Assembly: GCF_000237925.1 (NCBI RefSeq)
Contig: NC_031495.1
Coordinates: forward strand, 60,618,939 to 60,682,938
Source: Schistosoma mansoni
Lineage: Eukaryota > Platyhelminthes > Trematoda > Strigeidida > Schistosomatidae
Length of the DNA stretch: 64,000 nt
Reading direction: 5' to 3'
Part shown: positions 25,501 through 31,403 of the stretch, one piece after another
How the letters are laid out: every line of letters begins with the position of its first letter
Numbering within the stretch: position 1 is the stretch's first letter
Made by a program: the position numbers and the translations under genes
The notes under the pieces: model-generated
Database searches by the model: none
What the model was told of the DNA's origin: nothing
What the model saw: the letters and a program-made list of their open reading frames with translations, nothing else

Positions 25501-26082
25501 TACGATATGAGGATCTTCAGACTATCGAGAAAATTTAATCAATCATTCGTTATTCTATTGAAGCTCAGTTGTGGTCCAATTCAAGAGATAAAAAATACAA
25601 ACAACTAATTCAAATTGTTCATCACTACCACCAACCAAAATACCTAAATAAACATAATAATTATTATTGCATTAAGTAAGATAGATTTATAACATGACAC
25701 CTAATGTATACATAAGTATTATAATTATCTTATTTTGATATTCTCTTATTTAGTAAACAAACGTGCAACTTATCTTACTCAAGATCGTTTAAAACCATCA
25801 TCTTATTCCTCTTTATCTTCAGTAACTGGACAAAATGATTTCAATTCAATATCAACTACTAATACAGTAAATCAACGACAACCACCAATATGTCCAACAT
25901 GTTTAAAATATAAAAATGTTAAAGATTTAACTACACTTTCACCAGACCCAATGACATTGAATACTTTCAGTGATTATAATTATTTAAGAAATTTATCCAA
26001 TACACTTAAACTTTCATTATCAACATTCCATTTAATATGGTTACATATTTTTACTTCATTCTTACATTATTGTTTTGTTTGA
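670..26082 (+). CDS. Ig-superfamily cell-surface protein with probable GPI tail, 3' part (five exons)
   Basis: Spliced model built here from exons 670-858, 6487-6621, 12067-12096, 15953-16039 and 25754-26082 (stop). Every junction is phase 1 and every intron is GT-AG, so the frame stays open throughout. Exons one and two give one Ig domain, with W in FYWEFEG and the Y-x-C motif [13 protein letters not shown] Ser/Thr/Asn-rich linker of about 135 residues follows, and the C-terminus is hydrophobic ([18 protein letters not shown]), as in GPI-anchored proteins. N-glycosylation sequons are visible (ANLT, RNST, NLSN). Overall layout resembles lachesin/IgLON-type adhesion proteins, which act at the outer cell surface. 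The 5' exons lie left of the window. Likely but unproven: GPI anchoring and the exact family. About 256 residues are coded here. Confidence 0.8.
1285..1800. repeat. Degenerate family-A (Sm-alpha-like) hammerhead SINE, two pieces
   Basis: The 1285-1457 part is a decayed reverse-strand unit: hammerhead remnant, then a tRNA-like part with an antisense B-box-like CTCAAACTC. The 1497-1800 part is a second decayed composite: an inverted tail (about 1497-1555) followed by a forward tRNA-like and hammerhead portion, with GATGAGTCTC...ACGAAATTC...TGGATTCCACTG still visible. The ribozyme cores are mutated. Confidence 0.6.
2034..2511 (-). mobile_element. Solo-LTR-like fossil, family 1, copy 1
   Basis: One of three related repeats in the window (also near 7415-7803 and 30896-31403). 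Read on the - strand it begins TGTCATATCCCG, which matches TGTTATAT at the same point in the other copies, and it carries an AATAAA-like signal. No internal coding part is attached. Length and TG start suggest a solo LTR; the far end and target duplication could not be placed firmly. Old and diverged. Confidence 0.45.
2516..4170. other. Intron, nothing recognised apart from simple repeats
   Basis: AT-rich stretch with an (AT)n run near 3957-3974. No open frame with coding character or clear repeat family was seen. Confidence 0.5.
4172..4581. repeat. Family-A hammerhead SINE fold-back composite with (AAT)n on both sides
   Basis: Order: (AAT)n, inverted tail from 4204, reverse hammerhead (4345-4400), reverse tRNA-like part with antisense B box GGGACTCGAACACAG, then at about 4473 a switch to a forward hammerhead (CTGACGAG...GATGAAATGAGCGTC) and a 3' piece ending TTTGCTTATA, then (AAT)n to 4581. 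The AAT tracts on both sides may be the target duplication. The two ribozymes face each other. Confidence 0.7.
4345..4400 (-). ncRNA. Hammerhead ribozyme (type I, Sm-alpha family)
   Basis: On the - strand: CTGACGAG, then stem II GTCC/AGAC around CAAATA, then GAAAC, then GCTCGTC as cleavage site, then CTAGA pairing with the upstream TCCAG (one mismatch). The core residues CUGANGA and GAAA are intact. Helix III is very short, as in the schistosome satellite ribozymes. Confidence 0.7.
4842..5305 (+). repeat. Family-B tRNA/hammerhead SINE-like repeat, forward copy
   Basis: About 430-bp unit starting and ending in the same sequence (TTCCATRGTG then CTAGC-TTCAATTGACTC). The tRNA-like part at about 5105-5180 has an A-box-like segment and the B box GGGTTCGAATC; the hammerhead follows at 5195-5243. 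The repeated ends make it a slightly over-length monomer, as if copied from a tandem or circular template. Confidence 0.7.
5195..5243 (+). ncRNA. Hammerhead ribozyme (family B)
   Basis: GCGCACTG, core CTGAGGAG, stem II GTCC/GGAC with loop CACAATA, GAAAC, short helix III GGCC, cleavage triplet GTC, then CGGTAC, which in sister copies is CAGTGC and pairs with GCACTG to form helix I. All catalytic-core bases are present; helix I is weakened in this copy. Confidence 0.65.
5306..6480. other. Intron, nothing recognised
   Basis: AT-rich intronic DNA with a short AATAAT run near 6410-6430. No known repeat or coding signal was seen. Confidence 0.45.
6487..6621 (+). CDS. Ig gene exon (second half of Ig domain)
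   Basis: The acceptor is TATAAG and the donor GTAAGT. The exon is 135 nt, phase 1 to phase 1. The protein contains [19 protein letters not shown], the E- and F-strand signature with Y-x-C, and then a G-strand. Joined to the exon at 670-858 it completes one Ig domain of about 100 residues. Confidence 0.82.
6756..7035. repeat. Family-B SINE-like fold-back copy (decayed)
   Basis: The left end carries the reverse motif CTAGACCACCATTGAAAACC, then a decayed reverse hammerhead (about 6801-6855) and a reverse tRNA-like part. At about 6960 it flips to the forward motif GATGGTGGTCTAGTTTAG and the B tail. Both outer ends are thus inverted copies of the same B-family terminal sequence. Confidence 0.65.
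7415..7803 (-). mobile_element. Solo-LTR-like fossil, family 1, copy 2
   Basis: Same family as 2034-2511 and 30896-31403. The - strand start is TGTTATATACTAGGG, and AATAAACGATCC near the middle resembles a polyadenylation signal. No coding region is attached. Boundaries are approximate on the left. Confidence 0.5.
8130..8290 (-). repeat. Family-B SINE-like relic
   Basis: Reverse-strand hammerhead remnant (TTTCGTCC...GGGACTCAGCAG) followed by a tRNA-like remnant and GGCATCCAATGGTT, typical of family B. The ribozyme core has lost bases. Confidence 0.5.
8544..8713. repeat. Short-loop inverted repeat (hairpin), 72-bp arms
   Basis: Arms 8544-8615 and 8641-8713 are inverted copies with roughly eight mismatches, separated by a 25-nt loop. 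A diverged single arm of the same family appears at about 17700-17765. Lies in the second Ig-gene intron. Confidence 0.75.
9291..9979 (-). mobile_element. Merlin-type DNA transposon, internally deleted relic
   Basis: Inverted termini: GGTGAGACTTTAATTTATGG at the left and the reverse of CATAAATTATAGTCTCGCC at the right. A - strand peptide near 9600-9690 ([18 protein letters not shown]) matches the transposase N-terminal part also seen at 31430-31500. The left flank from 9300 to about 9390 matches the 3' end of the copy ending near 32165. The catalytic middle of the transposase is missing. Confidence 0.65.
9982..10636. other. Intron, nothing recognised
   Basis: AT-rich DNA between the Merlin relic and an RTE fragment; no family or coding signal seen. 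Confidence 0.4.
10637..11540 (-). mobile_element. RTE (SR2-like) LINE, 3' fragment
   Basis: The reverse complement encodes a decayed C-terminal part of an RTE reverse transcriptase, ending in the (GTAA)n-type 3' tail at 10637-10650. Homologous to the fragments at 20285, 29365 and 40866. Frames are broken in many places. Confidence 0.7.
12067..12096 (+). CDS. Ig gene 30-nt microexon
   Basis: A strong acceptor (TTTTATTCCAG) and donor (GTAAGTAA) frame 30 nt that read [11 protein letters not shown] in the phase set by both neighbours. It is symmetric (phase 1-1), so skipping it would not shift the frame. It encodes a Ser/Thr-rich piece of the linker just after the Ig domain. Confidence 0.7.
12211..12637. 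repeat. Family-A hammerhead SINE fold-back composite with 13-bp target duplication
   Basis: AATGTTAATAATT occurs at 12211-12223 and 12625-12637. Between them lie an inverted tail (12229-12293), then a forward tail starting GCTTGTGAATTAAGG, a tRNA-like part with an A-box-like segment near 12466 and B-box GAGTTCGAGTG near 12505, and a hammerhead at 12540-12602. The first four bases of the duplication also fit the repeat itself, so nine further bases are the firm part. Confidence 0.78.
12540..12602 (+). ncRNA. Hammerhead ribozyme, family A (one core change)
   Basis: GCAGGTACATCCAG, then TTGACGAG (first core C replaced by T), stem II GTCC/GGAC with loop CAAATA, GAAAC, GCGCGTC, CTGGATTCCACTGC. 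Helix I (TCCAG/CTGGA) and the outer tertiary-contact region are preserved; the core change probably reduces or abolishes cleavage. Confidence 0.65.
13395..13470 (-). mobile_element. Merlin terminal fragment
   Basis: CATCCATAAACTATAGTCTC at 13430-13449 is a Merlin-type end like those at 9979 and 32165, without its partner end. Too short to say more. Confidence 0.45.
13809..13862 (-). ncRNA. Hammerhead ribozyme, family B
   Basis: On the - strand: GCACTG, CTGAGGAG, stem II GTCC/AGAT, GAAAC, GGCC, GTT cleavage triplet (still fits NUH), CAGTGC. The core is intact and helix I pairs perfectly. Confidence 0.65.
14144..14214 (+). ncRNA. Hammerhead ribozyme, family B (cleavage triplet lost)
   Basis: CTGAGGAG, stem II GTCC/GGAC with loop CATAATA and GAAAC are present, but the triplet before the cleavage point reads GCC instead of GTC and helix I has one mismatch. 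Probably inactive. Confidence 0.55.
14345..14425 (-). repeat. Third tRNA-like SINE fragment (no hammerhead seen)
   Basis: The reverse complement contains the B-box-like GGGTTCAAATCCC and, upstream, TAGTTTAGTCG as a possible weak A box. No hammerhead core lies next to it. It could be a fragment of another tRNA-derived family or an old tRNA-gene copy. Confidence 0.35.
14430..15230. other. Intron, nothing recognised
   Basis: AT-rich intronic DNA with no element I can name. Confidence 0.4.
15236..15400 (-). repeat. Family-A SINE relic
   Basis: Reverse-strand GCTAGCAATGAAATCCATGA, a decayed hammerhead and the antisense B box GGGACTCGAACTCAG with a degenerate A-box part. The ribozyme is not functional. 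Confidence 0.55.
15953..16039 (+). CDS. Ig gene 87-nt exon (linker)
   Basis: The acceptor is TTCACTCCAG and the donor GTAAGTTC; length 87 nt, phase 1-1. The translation begins [18 protein letters not shown] and is hydrophilic with no known domain. Splice-site quality and phase agreement with the exons on both sides support it. Confidence 0.72.
16085..16615 (-). mobile_element. CR1-type LINE, 3' UTR fragment with (AAAT)n tail
   Basis: The left edge is TTTATTTATTTATTTATTT, the A-rich 3' tail of a - strand LINE. The reverse complement then has ACCAATATTTACGTGTTTAAA and a GGGCAGTATCATAG motif shared with the + strand LINE end at 42770-42893. GC content is higher than in the surrounding DNA. No reverse-transcriptase coding part remains. 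Confidence 0.6.
16625..19055. other. Intron, mostly unrecognised
   Basis: AT-rich DNA. The only recognised item is a diverged single arm of the 8544-8713 hairpin family near 17700-17765. No exon joins in phase here. Confidence 0.4.
19060..19507 (-). repeat. Family-B SINE-like repeat, full unit plus start of another, up to the gap
   Basis: A full reverse unit: terminal motif CTAGACCACCATGGAAAACC, hammerhead at 19105-19155 (the core reads CTGAGAAG, so one conserved G is changed), tRNA-like part with antisense B box ATTTGAACCC, and tail to 19460. A second unit begins at about 19465 and runs into the assembly gap. Confidence 0.72.
19508..19707. other. Assembly gap (200 N)
   Basis: Exactly 200 N, flanked on the left by a reverse family-B unit and on the right by a forward one, so the missing DNA lies inside an inverted hammerhead repeat. 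Confidence 0.99.
19708..19805 (+). repeat. Family-B SINE-like repeat, right part after the gap
   Basis: Starts GTCCAGTGCTTCCAGG, the 3' half of a forward hammerhead, then the terminal motif and B tail ending CCCCTTCTGAT. It faces the unit left of the gap. Confidence 0.65.
20285..21690 (-). mobile_element. RTE (SR2-like) LINE, 3' fragment
   Basis: The - strand reads from finger/palm motifs ([33 protein letters not shown]) through to the C-terminal region ([44 protein letters not shown]). The 3' end is at 20285 with a (TTAC)-type tail on the + strand. The longest open piece is 178 codons (20910-20374). The 5' half is missing and several frameshifts are present. Confidence 0.82.
21692..22085. 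other. Intron, nothing recognised
   Basis: AT-rich stretch between an RTE fragment and a family-A repeat; no signal seen. Confidence 0.4.
22090..22840. repeat. Family-A hammerhead SINE composite, split by an LTR-like insertion
   Basis: Inverted tail (22090-22200), then a forward hammerhead at 22207-22262 (CTGACAAG, one conserved core G changed; GAAAC kept), then GCTAACCACT at 22277. The repeat resumes at about 22812 with ATCCATCTCTGTTTATA. The intervening 0.53 kb is a separate fossil. Confidence 0.68.
22277..22812. mobile_element. Solo-LTR-like fossil, family 2, copy 1 (inside a SINE)
   Basis: Insert of about 535 bp sitting cleanly within a family-A repeat, which defines both edges to within a few bases; it begins near TGTGGTGG and ends near ATACCA. 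Related copies lie at about 33800-34265 and, inverted, at about 35690-36125. No coding part is attached. LTR identity is inferred from size, ends and clean insertion. Confidence 0.45.
22842..23615. other. Intron, nothing recognised
   Basis: AT-rich sequence without an identifiable element. Confidence 0.4.
23620..23975 (-). mobile_element. RTE LINE, 5' end fragment
   Basis: The reverse complement matches the 5' part of the RTE copy at 44985-45280: shared GTTAGCGACCC, TTCAAACCATTTAAACTCTG and the endonuclease start [13 protein letters not shown]. It stops after the first endonuclease residues. Confidence 0.7.
24483..24650 (-). repeat. Family-A SINE, reverse copy
   Basis: Reverse hammerhead at 24494-24542 (core reads CTAACGAG, one conserved G changed) followed by a diverged tRNA-like part with antisense TCGAACCC. 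Confidence 0.6.
25135..25220 (-). repeat. Family-A SINE relic (tRNA-like part)
   Basis: Reverse-strand remnant: TGATGTTCACTTTGG, a decayed B box, GCTTCAAACACCAGAGCATT, then ATCCACTTAACTACTAGGTCC. The hammerhead is not recognisable. Confidence 0.45.
25754..26082 (+). CDS. Ig gene terminal exon with GPI-type hydrophobic tail
   Basis: The acceptor TTCTCTTATTTAG joins in phase 1 to an open frame of 109 codons ending TGA. Codon use is AT-rich and clean. The exon carries a CPTC motif, a Ser/Thr/Asn-rich stretch and a C-terminal hydrophobic segment without a cytoplasmic tail. A possible polyadenylation signal AATAAA lies near 26340. Confidence 0.78.
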
Positions 26083-26413
26083 AGTCTTACCTATGCAATA
26101 ACAATATCATCACATGAATGGAAACAATCAAACTATTCATTCAACATTGTTTATCTATTGATGGACATAGATACAATAATTTGGTTAGTTAACTTCCATT
26201 CATTTGATTGTTGGATTCTTGCTGTTTTACTTTATTCTAATCTTTTTACTTTAAAATCTTTTTATTTACCTACAATTTTGTACATGTTTGTTGGGAAATG
26301 AGTAGTTCAATTTGAGGTACTATTGTAGCGAAAACAAAAATAAACATCTTGAATAGTATAATTAGATCTTATGGTAGACTTATTATTATTATTATTATCA
26401 TAACGGAACAGTC

Positions 26414-26613
26414 AATTGATAAATTATCAGAAGGGGTTCTGTGGAGATTTAGTATTTTCATAGTTGAAAGCGTAAGTCAATTAAAGCTAGACCACCAGGG
26501 AAAACCTGAGGAGTCCCACAATAAGACGAAACGGCCGCCCAGTGCTTCCAGGTTTTCCCTGGTGGTCTAGCTTCAATTGACTCACGCTTTCAACTATGAA
26601 AATTGATAAATTA
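26414..26613. repeat. Minimal family-B fold-back element with 13-bp target duplication
   Basis: AATTGATAAATTA at 26414-26426 and again at 26601-26613. Between them, 174 bp: a reverse arm (tail and terminal motif up to GAAAACCTG at about 26512), then directly a forward hammerhead core (CTGAGGAGTCCC...GAAACGGCC), CAGTGCTTCC, and the same terminal motif in forward orientation. The arms pair as a hairpin. The upstream helix I strand of the ribozyme was lost at the junction. Confidence 0.85.
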
Positions 26614-27309
26614 GCGGAGAGACTGAAATGATTAAACGGACTGATAATTATCTCTTCAAAATGATATTCTTGAATTTCTTATGGATAAGCTTTTTAGGAA
26701 CAAAATCACTGATCAGATGAAAGAATGATTGCACACATTAATAAATGTCATAGAGTTAGTTCCCTTGAGAAAGATATGTAAAACAACAACAAGCAATGTA
26801 GTGAAATGAAAGAAGTTCAGTCAATTCGTCCGTTCTACATCATTCACATTGTGATTTACATAAATGAAGTTTTTTCAAATGTGATTGTTTTTGTATGACA
26901 TTCACAAAGCCATGTAGTTTATTAATGAAAAAAACAATTATAATTACTCTTCAGATCCATATAAGTTTAATTTCTAGTTGAGTGGGATAAGCATGAACGA
27001 GGGAGAGAGATAGGGGGAACGACTATAACGTAATAGAACACAAAAAATATGTGCAAACTGTTAAAATTAAGTTAAAGGAATGGTGACTATGATAACAATA
27101 TGTAGGTATTTGTGGAAATTGCAGAACTTTCATGGTTCAAATTAGGTACTGATCTTAGCTAGGCCACCATTAATAAATTAGAATCACATCACAGCTAGTT
27201 TAACGTGTCAAGTATGTGAAAGTTATCCTCCACAAGCGACGGTAGTCTGTCACGCAATACTGTGAATTCATTGAGGTTAACGGATAAGACCGATCAATAA
27301 TAGCTCACT

Positions 27310-27470
27310 ATTCTCGAGGCTATGTGTTCGCGCTCAAGACTGAAGACCATAGGTCTAATTCCAAGACTCGCGATCGTGGATACTCAATTCTGAGGAGTCC
27401 TATACTTGGATGAAATGACCGTCCAGTGCTACCAAGCTTCCAATGCTGGTTTAGTTAGAATGAGTTAGTG
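27310..27470 (+). repeat. Family-B SINE-like repeat in the spacer
   Basis: Decayed tRNA-like part then a hammerhead at 27384-27430. The family-B terminal motif follows in degraded form (CCAATGCTGGTTTAGTTAGA). Confidence 0.55.
27384..27430 (+). ncRNA. Hammerhead ribozyme, family B
   Basis: CTGAGGAG, stem II GTCC/GGAT with loop TATACTT, GAAAT, GACC, GTC cleavage triplet, CAGTGC. The core is intact although helix I's upstream strand (CTCAAT) pairs poorly. Confidence 0.5.
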
Positions 27471-27724
27471 AGTAAAACTATGATAATAATAATGTTTGGA
27501 GATGGTATGAGAAACTGCAGCAAATATGGAAAGTAATCACAATTAATTTTTCACTAAAAAACTACGTGGCTTCGTGAATCTCATACAAAAACAATCACAT
27601 TTGAAAAAACTTCATTTATGTAAATCACAATGTGAATGATGTAGAACGGACAAAATGAACTGAACTTCTTTCATTTCACTCCATTTCTTGTTCTTGTGTT
27701 ACATATGTTTATCAAAGGAATCAG

Positions 27725-28425
27725 CTGTATGACTACTTGACTTGAACTTAACTTTCATCAGGGACAAGTACCAGCTGAAAAACTAACAAAAAAACAAGAA
27801 AGCATTTGATAGCCATGTTGTTCCCAAATAGCATTTCTTAGCTACATGTATCAGTAATACTATATGTAATCAAACCCAAGACCTTTAGGTCTCGAAGCAA
27901 ACAATATATCTTTAGAATACTGAGATGAAACCTAATGAATTTCTTTTCATAAGTCCTAGGTATGCACACTTGAAAAGTCCCGAAACCGAGAAAAAGCAAC
28001 TGTCTAATCACTTTCCCGTGTACTTTTAATTGCTTCTCCAGTTGATACCAGTCCGTAATTTAAGTTAAAATGTATTTTACTGGTTAGTAGTTTATTGATT
28101 TCGTCATACTGTATCATTCCAGTACTAAATATAATATTTAACATTATAACTATCTTTTTAGCTGTTATCAATGAGATTAAATGTTTAATATGACCTCAAA
28201 CATGGCAAGTAATGAGATGGATTAGTATTCTATACAATAAACAAGCTATATTTTCAGAACATTACAATACCATGTGAAAAAATAAGTTTTCTATTAGTAA
28301 TGAGTAAGCGAAATCACATACAGAAGTGGAAATTATAAAATTTAATAATGATGGAGAAGATGTTTAGCTCTTTTAACATCTTATTAGTTCGGATAATTAT
28401 TTACAAACATAACTAATCTAAACAA
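27725..28425. other. Intergenic, nothing recognised
   Basis: AT-rich; no open frame or repeat family identified. Confidence 0.4.
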
Positions 28426-28442
28426 AGATGGATAGTGGCTAG

Positions 28443-28502
28443 CAGTGGAATCCAGGACGCGTGTTTCATCCTATTTGGGACTCATCAGCTGGATGTACCT
28501 GC
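28443..28502 (-). ncRNA. Hammerhead ribozyme, family A, canonical core
   Basis: On the - strand: GCAGGTACATCCAG, CTGATGAG, stem II GTCC/GGAT with loop CAAATA, GAAAC, ACGCGTC, CTGGATTCCACTGC. This copy has the textbook CUGAUGA core, GAAA, GUC and a full helix I. Confidence 0.75.
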
Positions 28503-28720
28503 AATACGCACAGTATGCACATATGTCAATTAGAGACTGACCAGTTGCAGTCCTAAACATCAATGGGAAGATTCAAATAAACAATACTAAGTGAATTCAA
28601 ACTTCACCTCGTTGCACAAGCAAGTGACTATCAGGACTTGGTGGCCAAGTGGATAACGTGATGGCGTTTGAAGCGAAGAGTACTGGGTTCGAGTCCCAGA
28701 GTGGACATCAACTCTGAGAT

Positions 28721-28780
28721 GCAGGTACATCCAACTGACGAGTCCAGAATAGAACGAAACGCGCGTCCTGGATTCCACTG
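28721..28780 (+). ncRNA. Hammerhead ribozyme, family A
   Basis: GCAGGTACATCCAA, CTGACGAG, stem II GTCC/GAAC (one mismatch), GAAAC, GCGCGTC, CTGGATTCCACTGG. The core is complete; helix I and stem II each have a mismatch. Confidence 0.65.
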
Positions 28781-28804
28781 GTTGCCACTATCCATCTTTG
28801 CTTA

Positions 28805-29364
28805 CAATTTGATGTTATAGTTTGTTTATTCAATATATCACATGATAAAACAGTATTTTATTTCTTTGAATAATAGTTTAAACACAATTGACCGTCTTTC
28901 ATCATATCATACATTTGAATTAAACCTTAAGTAGTTTCTTTGTAGACTGTAATTCATAACTGTCCATCAAACATCAATAATAATAATAATAATAATAATA
29001 ATAATTACAATAACACTTGATAAACACTGTTTTATTGAATTTATGAGGATTTTTTGTATAAGTTAGAGATCGATTTCATTACAAGGTAGAGATCCATTAA
29101 AAATTATCAAAAACTATACAATTCCATGTAATATCATGGGTACAAAGTATTACGAAGAACTAAAATGAGATAAAACGGCTTCCAAATACTCTACAGTTCA
29201 TTGACGATTCCTAATCAATGAACACCAACTAGATAATTAATGAATGCCTAATCCCATCAAAGTGTTATATACTTTGAATATGAATCTTGGTTATTCTGAA
29301 TAATATGAATTGTTTGCATTGTTCATCATATCCATAGTATTCTTTAACATTAATTAGAGACTTT
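28805..29364. other. Intergenic, (AAT)n and unrecognised DNA
   Basis: Contains an (AAT)n run near 28977-29003; otherwise nothing identified. Confidence 0.45.
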
Positions 29365-30650
29365 ACTTACTTATTTACTTACTTGCTTACGTACGCCTGT
29401 TACCCTCAATCGAGTATAGACCGAAGACCACCATTCTCCAACTCACTCTATTCTGGACCTTACTTTATAGTTCCATCAAATTCTTGTTCATTCTTCTCAT
29501 TTCTGTCTACATTTCTCCTTTTACCTTCACGATTCCATGTGAGGTCTTGCATTGTGACACAGTTCGGTGATTTCCTCAATGTGTGTCCTATCCACTTCCA
29601 CCACTTCTTCCTGATTCCTTCCTCCGCTCGAATCTGGTTGGTTCTCTCCCACAGTAGAATGTTGCTGATTGTGTCTGACCAACGGACCCGAAGTATCTTG
29701 CGTAGACAACTGTTAATCAACACCTGTATCTTCTGGATGATGGCTTTCGTAGTTCGCCAAGTTTCAGCTCCATACAGTAGAACTGTCTTGATATTTGTAT
29801 TGAAAATTCTGATCTTGGTGTTGGTTGACAATTGTTTTGAGTTCCAGATGTTCTTTAGTTGTAAATATGCCGCTCTTGCTTTGCCGATCCATGCCTTGAA
29901 ATCTGCATCAGATCCACCACGTTCATCAATGATGTAAAGTATTTCACATCCTCCAAAGCTTCCCGTTAAGTGTGATTTAATTGGTGCATACTGTAGTGTA
30001 TCACAGAATCTTGTTTCTCCCTTTGTGTACGTTGGGACCTACTGCTGATGAGGCTGCTGAGGCTACACTAGTCTTCTTCTCGTGTAATTGTTGTTGAGTA
30101 TGAGATAGAAGAGCCAAAGAAGTCCAGCCTCATCCTAGCTGTCCATTGTATCTCGCGTTTCCCCCTACCAGATGTTGACGTCTCCATAATCCAGTCGGTC
30201 ACCAGGAGAAAGAGAAAGGGTAAGATTAAACAAACTTGCCTGACACCGGTCTTTACCTCGAACGAGTCTATCAACTGTCCTCTATGCACGATTTTGCAGT
30301 TTAATCCATCATAGGAATTCCGTATGTTGTTGACTATCTTCTCAGGCAGACACGCCATGGTGTCGAAGAAGCCTCCATAGTGTTGTCCTGTCCACACTAT
30401 CAAATGCCTCCTCGTAGTCAATGAAGTTGATGTAGAGTGATGAATTCCATTCAATTGATTGTTCCACAATGATCCGTAGAGTCGCGATTTGGTCTGTACA
30501 CGATCTATCCTTATGGAATGAAGCTTGTTGGTCTCGAAGTTGGGTGTCTACGGAGTTCTTTATTCTGTTTTACAATACCCCGTTGAAGACTTTTCCTGTT
30601 ATTGAGAGAAGAGCGATGCCTCTTTAATTCTCACACCTGCTGAAATCCAG
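29365..30650 (-). mobile_element. RTE (SR2-like) LINE, 3' fragment
   Basis: (TTAC)n at 29365-29392 is the 3' tail. The - strand encodes [33 protein letters not shown] and, further up, [19 protein letters not shown]. Frames are broken; the 5' half is missing. A 262-bp block is almost identical to the fragment at 20285-21690. Confidence 0.82.
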
Positions 30651-30895
30651 CCTGTTGATCTCGGGATATTGACTACATTGTAGTATATGATAAAGGGAGC
30701 AATCTGCTTAGGAATGTCGATATTTTAAAAATTCAAATAGACCTGGAGTTATATAAACGAGAAATTAATACAGGTTTTAGGCAACTTTTAACCTAGTTTT
30801 TTTATATTTTCATAATGTTCCGCTTTTGATTCTATCATCACTATCATCTGAATAAATATTCCACTTTACTATTGATCTTTATTGTTATGTCTTTA

Positions 30896-31403
30896 TGACC
30901 AGGTTAATATTTCACGTGATACGACCGCCAATCAGAGACACCAACTTATACGACCAGACTAGTGACGCATAAACGCATACGAGCAGCCTAGAGTTCTTAT
31001 TGGTCCTCTGAAATAATAGCTTCTCTCTTAACCCAGCCAGTTCAGCCCAGAACGTCAATATCAGCCTCCATGATACGAACCATATATTTCAGACATACTG
31101 GGTTTATATACAAACAAACCAGACTGCACCATAGCATATAGTAGAAAATAACAATTATACAAGATCAAGCCAAAAAGTGGCTGTGATTATGAGAGACCAT
31201 TACCAATAGATTGGGAATAACTTAAGGATAGTAAGTAGTATAGTAATGGTCAATAGGTCAAATAAAAGCTTATAATAAGAGAAATATAAATATACATATA
31301 ATATAGTGACTTAATAGTTATACAATAAACAAATAAATATATATATAGTTCATAAATAGGTCCTAGCGGTTACAATTCACCTATTCTTCGTCCAGATATA
31401 ACA
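30896..31403 (-). mobile_element. Solo-LTR-like fossil, family 1, copy 3
   Basis: The - strand start TGTTATATCTGGAC abuts the Merlin copy at 31404. Internal sequence matches the copies at 2034 and 7415. The left boundary near TGACCAGG is approximate. Old and uncoded. Confidence 0.5.

Larger units (their letters stand above)
26757..27722. repeat. Long inverted repeat, ~195-bp arms, ~570-bp spacer
   Basis: Arms 26757-26953 and 27527-27722 are inverted copies. The best part (26803-26920 against 27558-27677) is about 92% identical, and both outer and inner ends fade gradually. The spacer contains a family-B repeat. It lies about 0.7 kb downstream of the Ig gene stop codon. Confidence 0.75.
28427..28800. 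repeat. Family-A hammerhead SINE fold-back composite
   Basis: Reverse hammerhead (28443-28502), then at about 28503 a switch to a forward unit: tail, tRNA-like part (A-box region near 28643, B box GGGTTCGAGTCCC near 28684-28696), hammerhead (28721-28780) and ATCCATCTTTGCTTACAA. Both outer ends are the sequence that follows the ribozyme. Confidence 0.75.

Noticed and set aside
28977-29003. CRISPR-like or tandem array
   Set aside because: Simple (AAT)n microsatellite, as at 4547-4581 and in the (TTTA)n and (TTAC)n LINE tails; no spacers.
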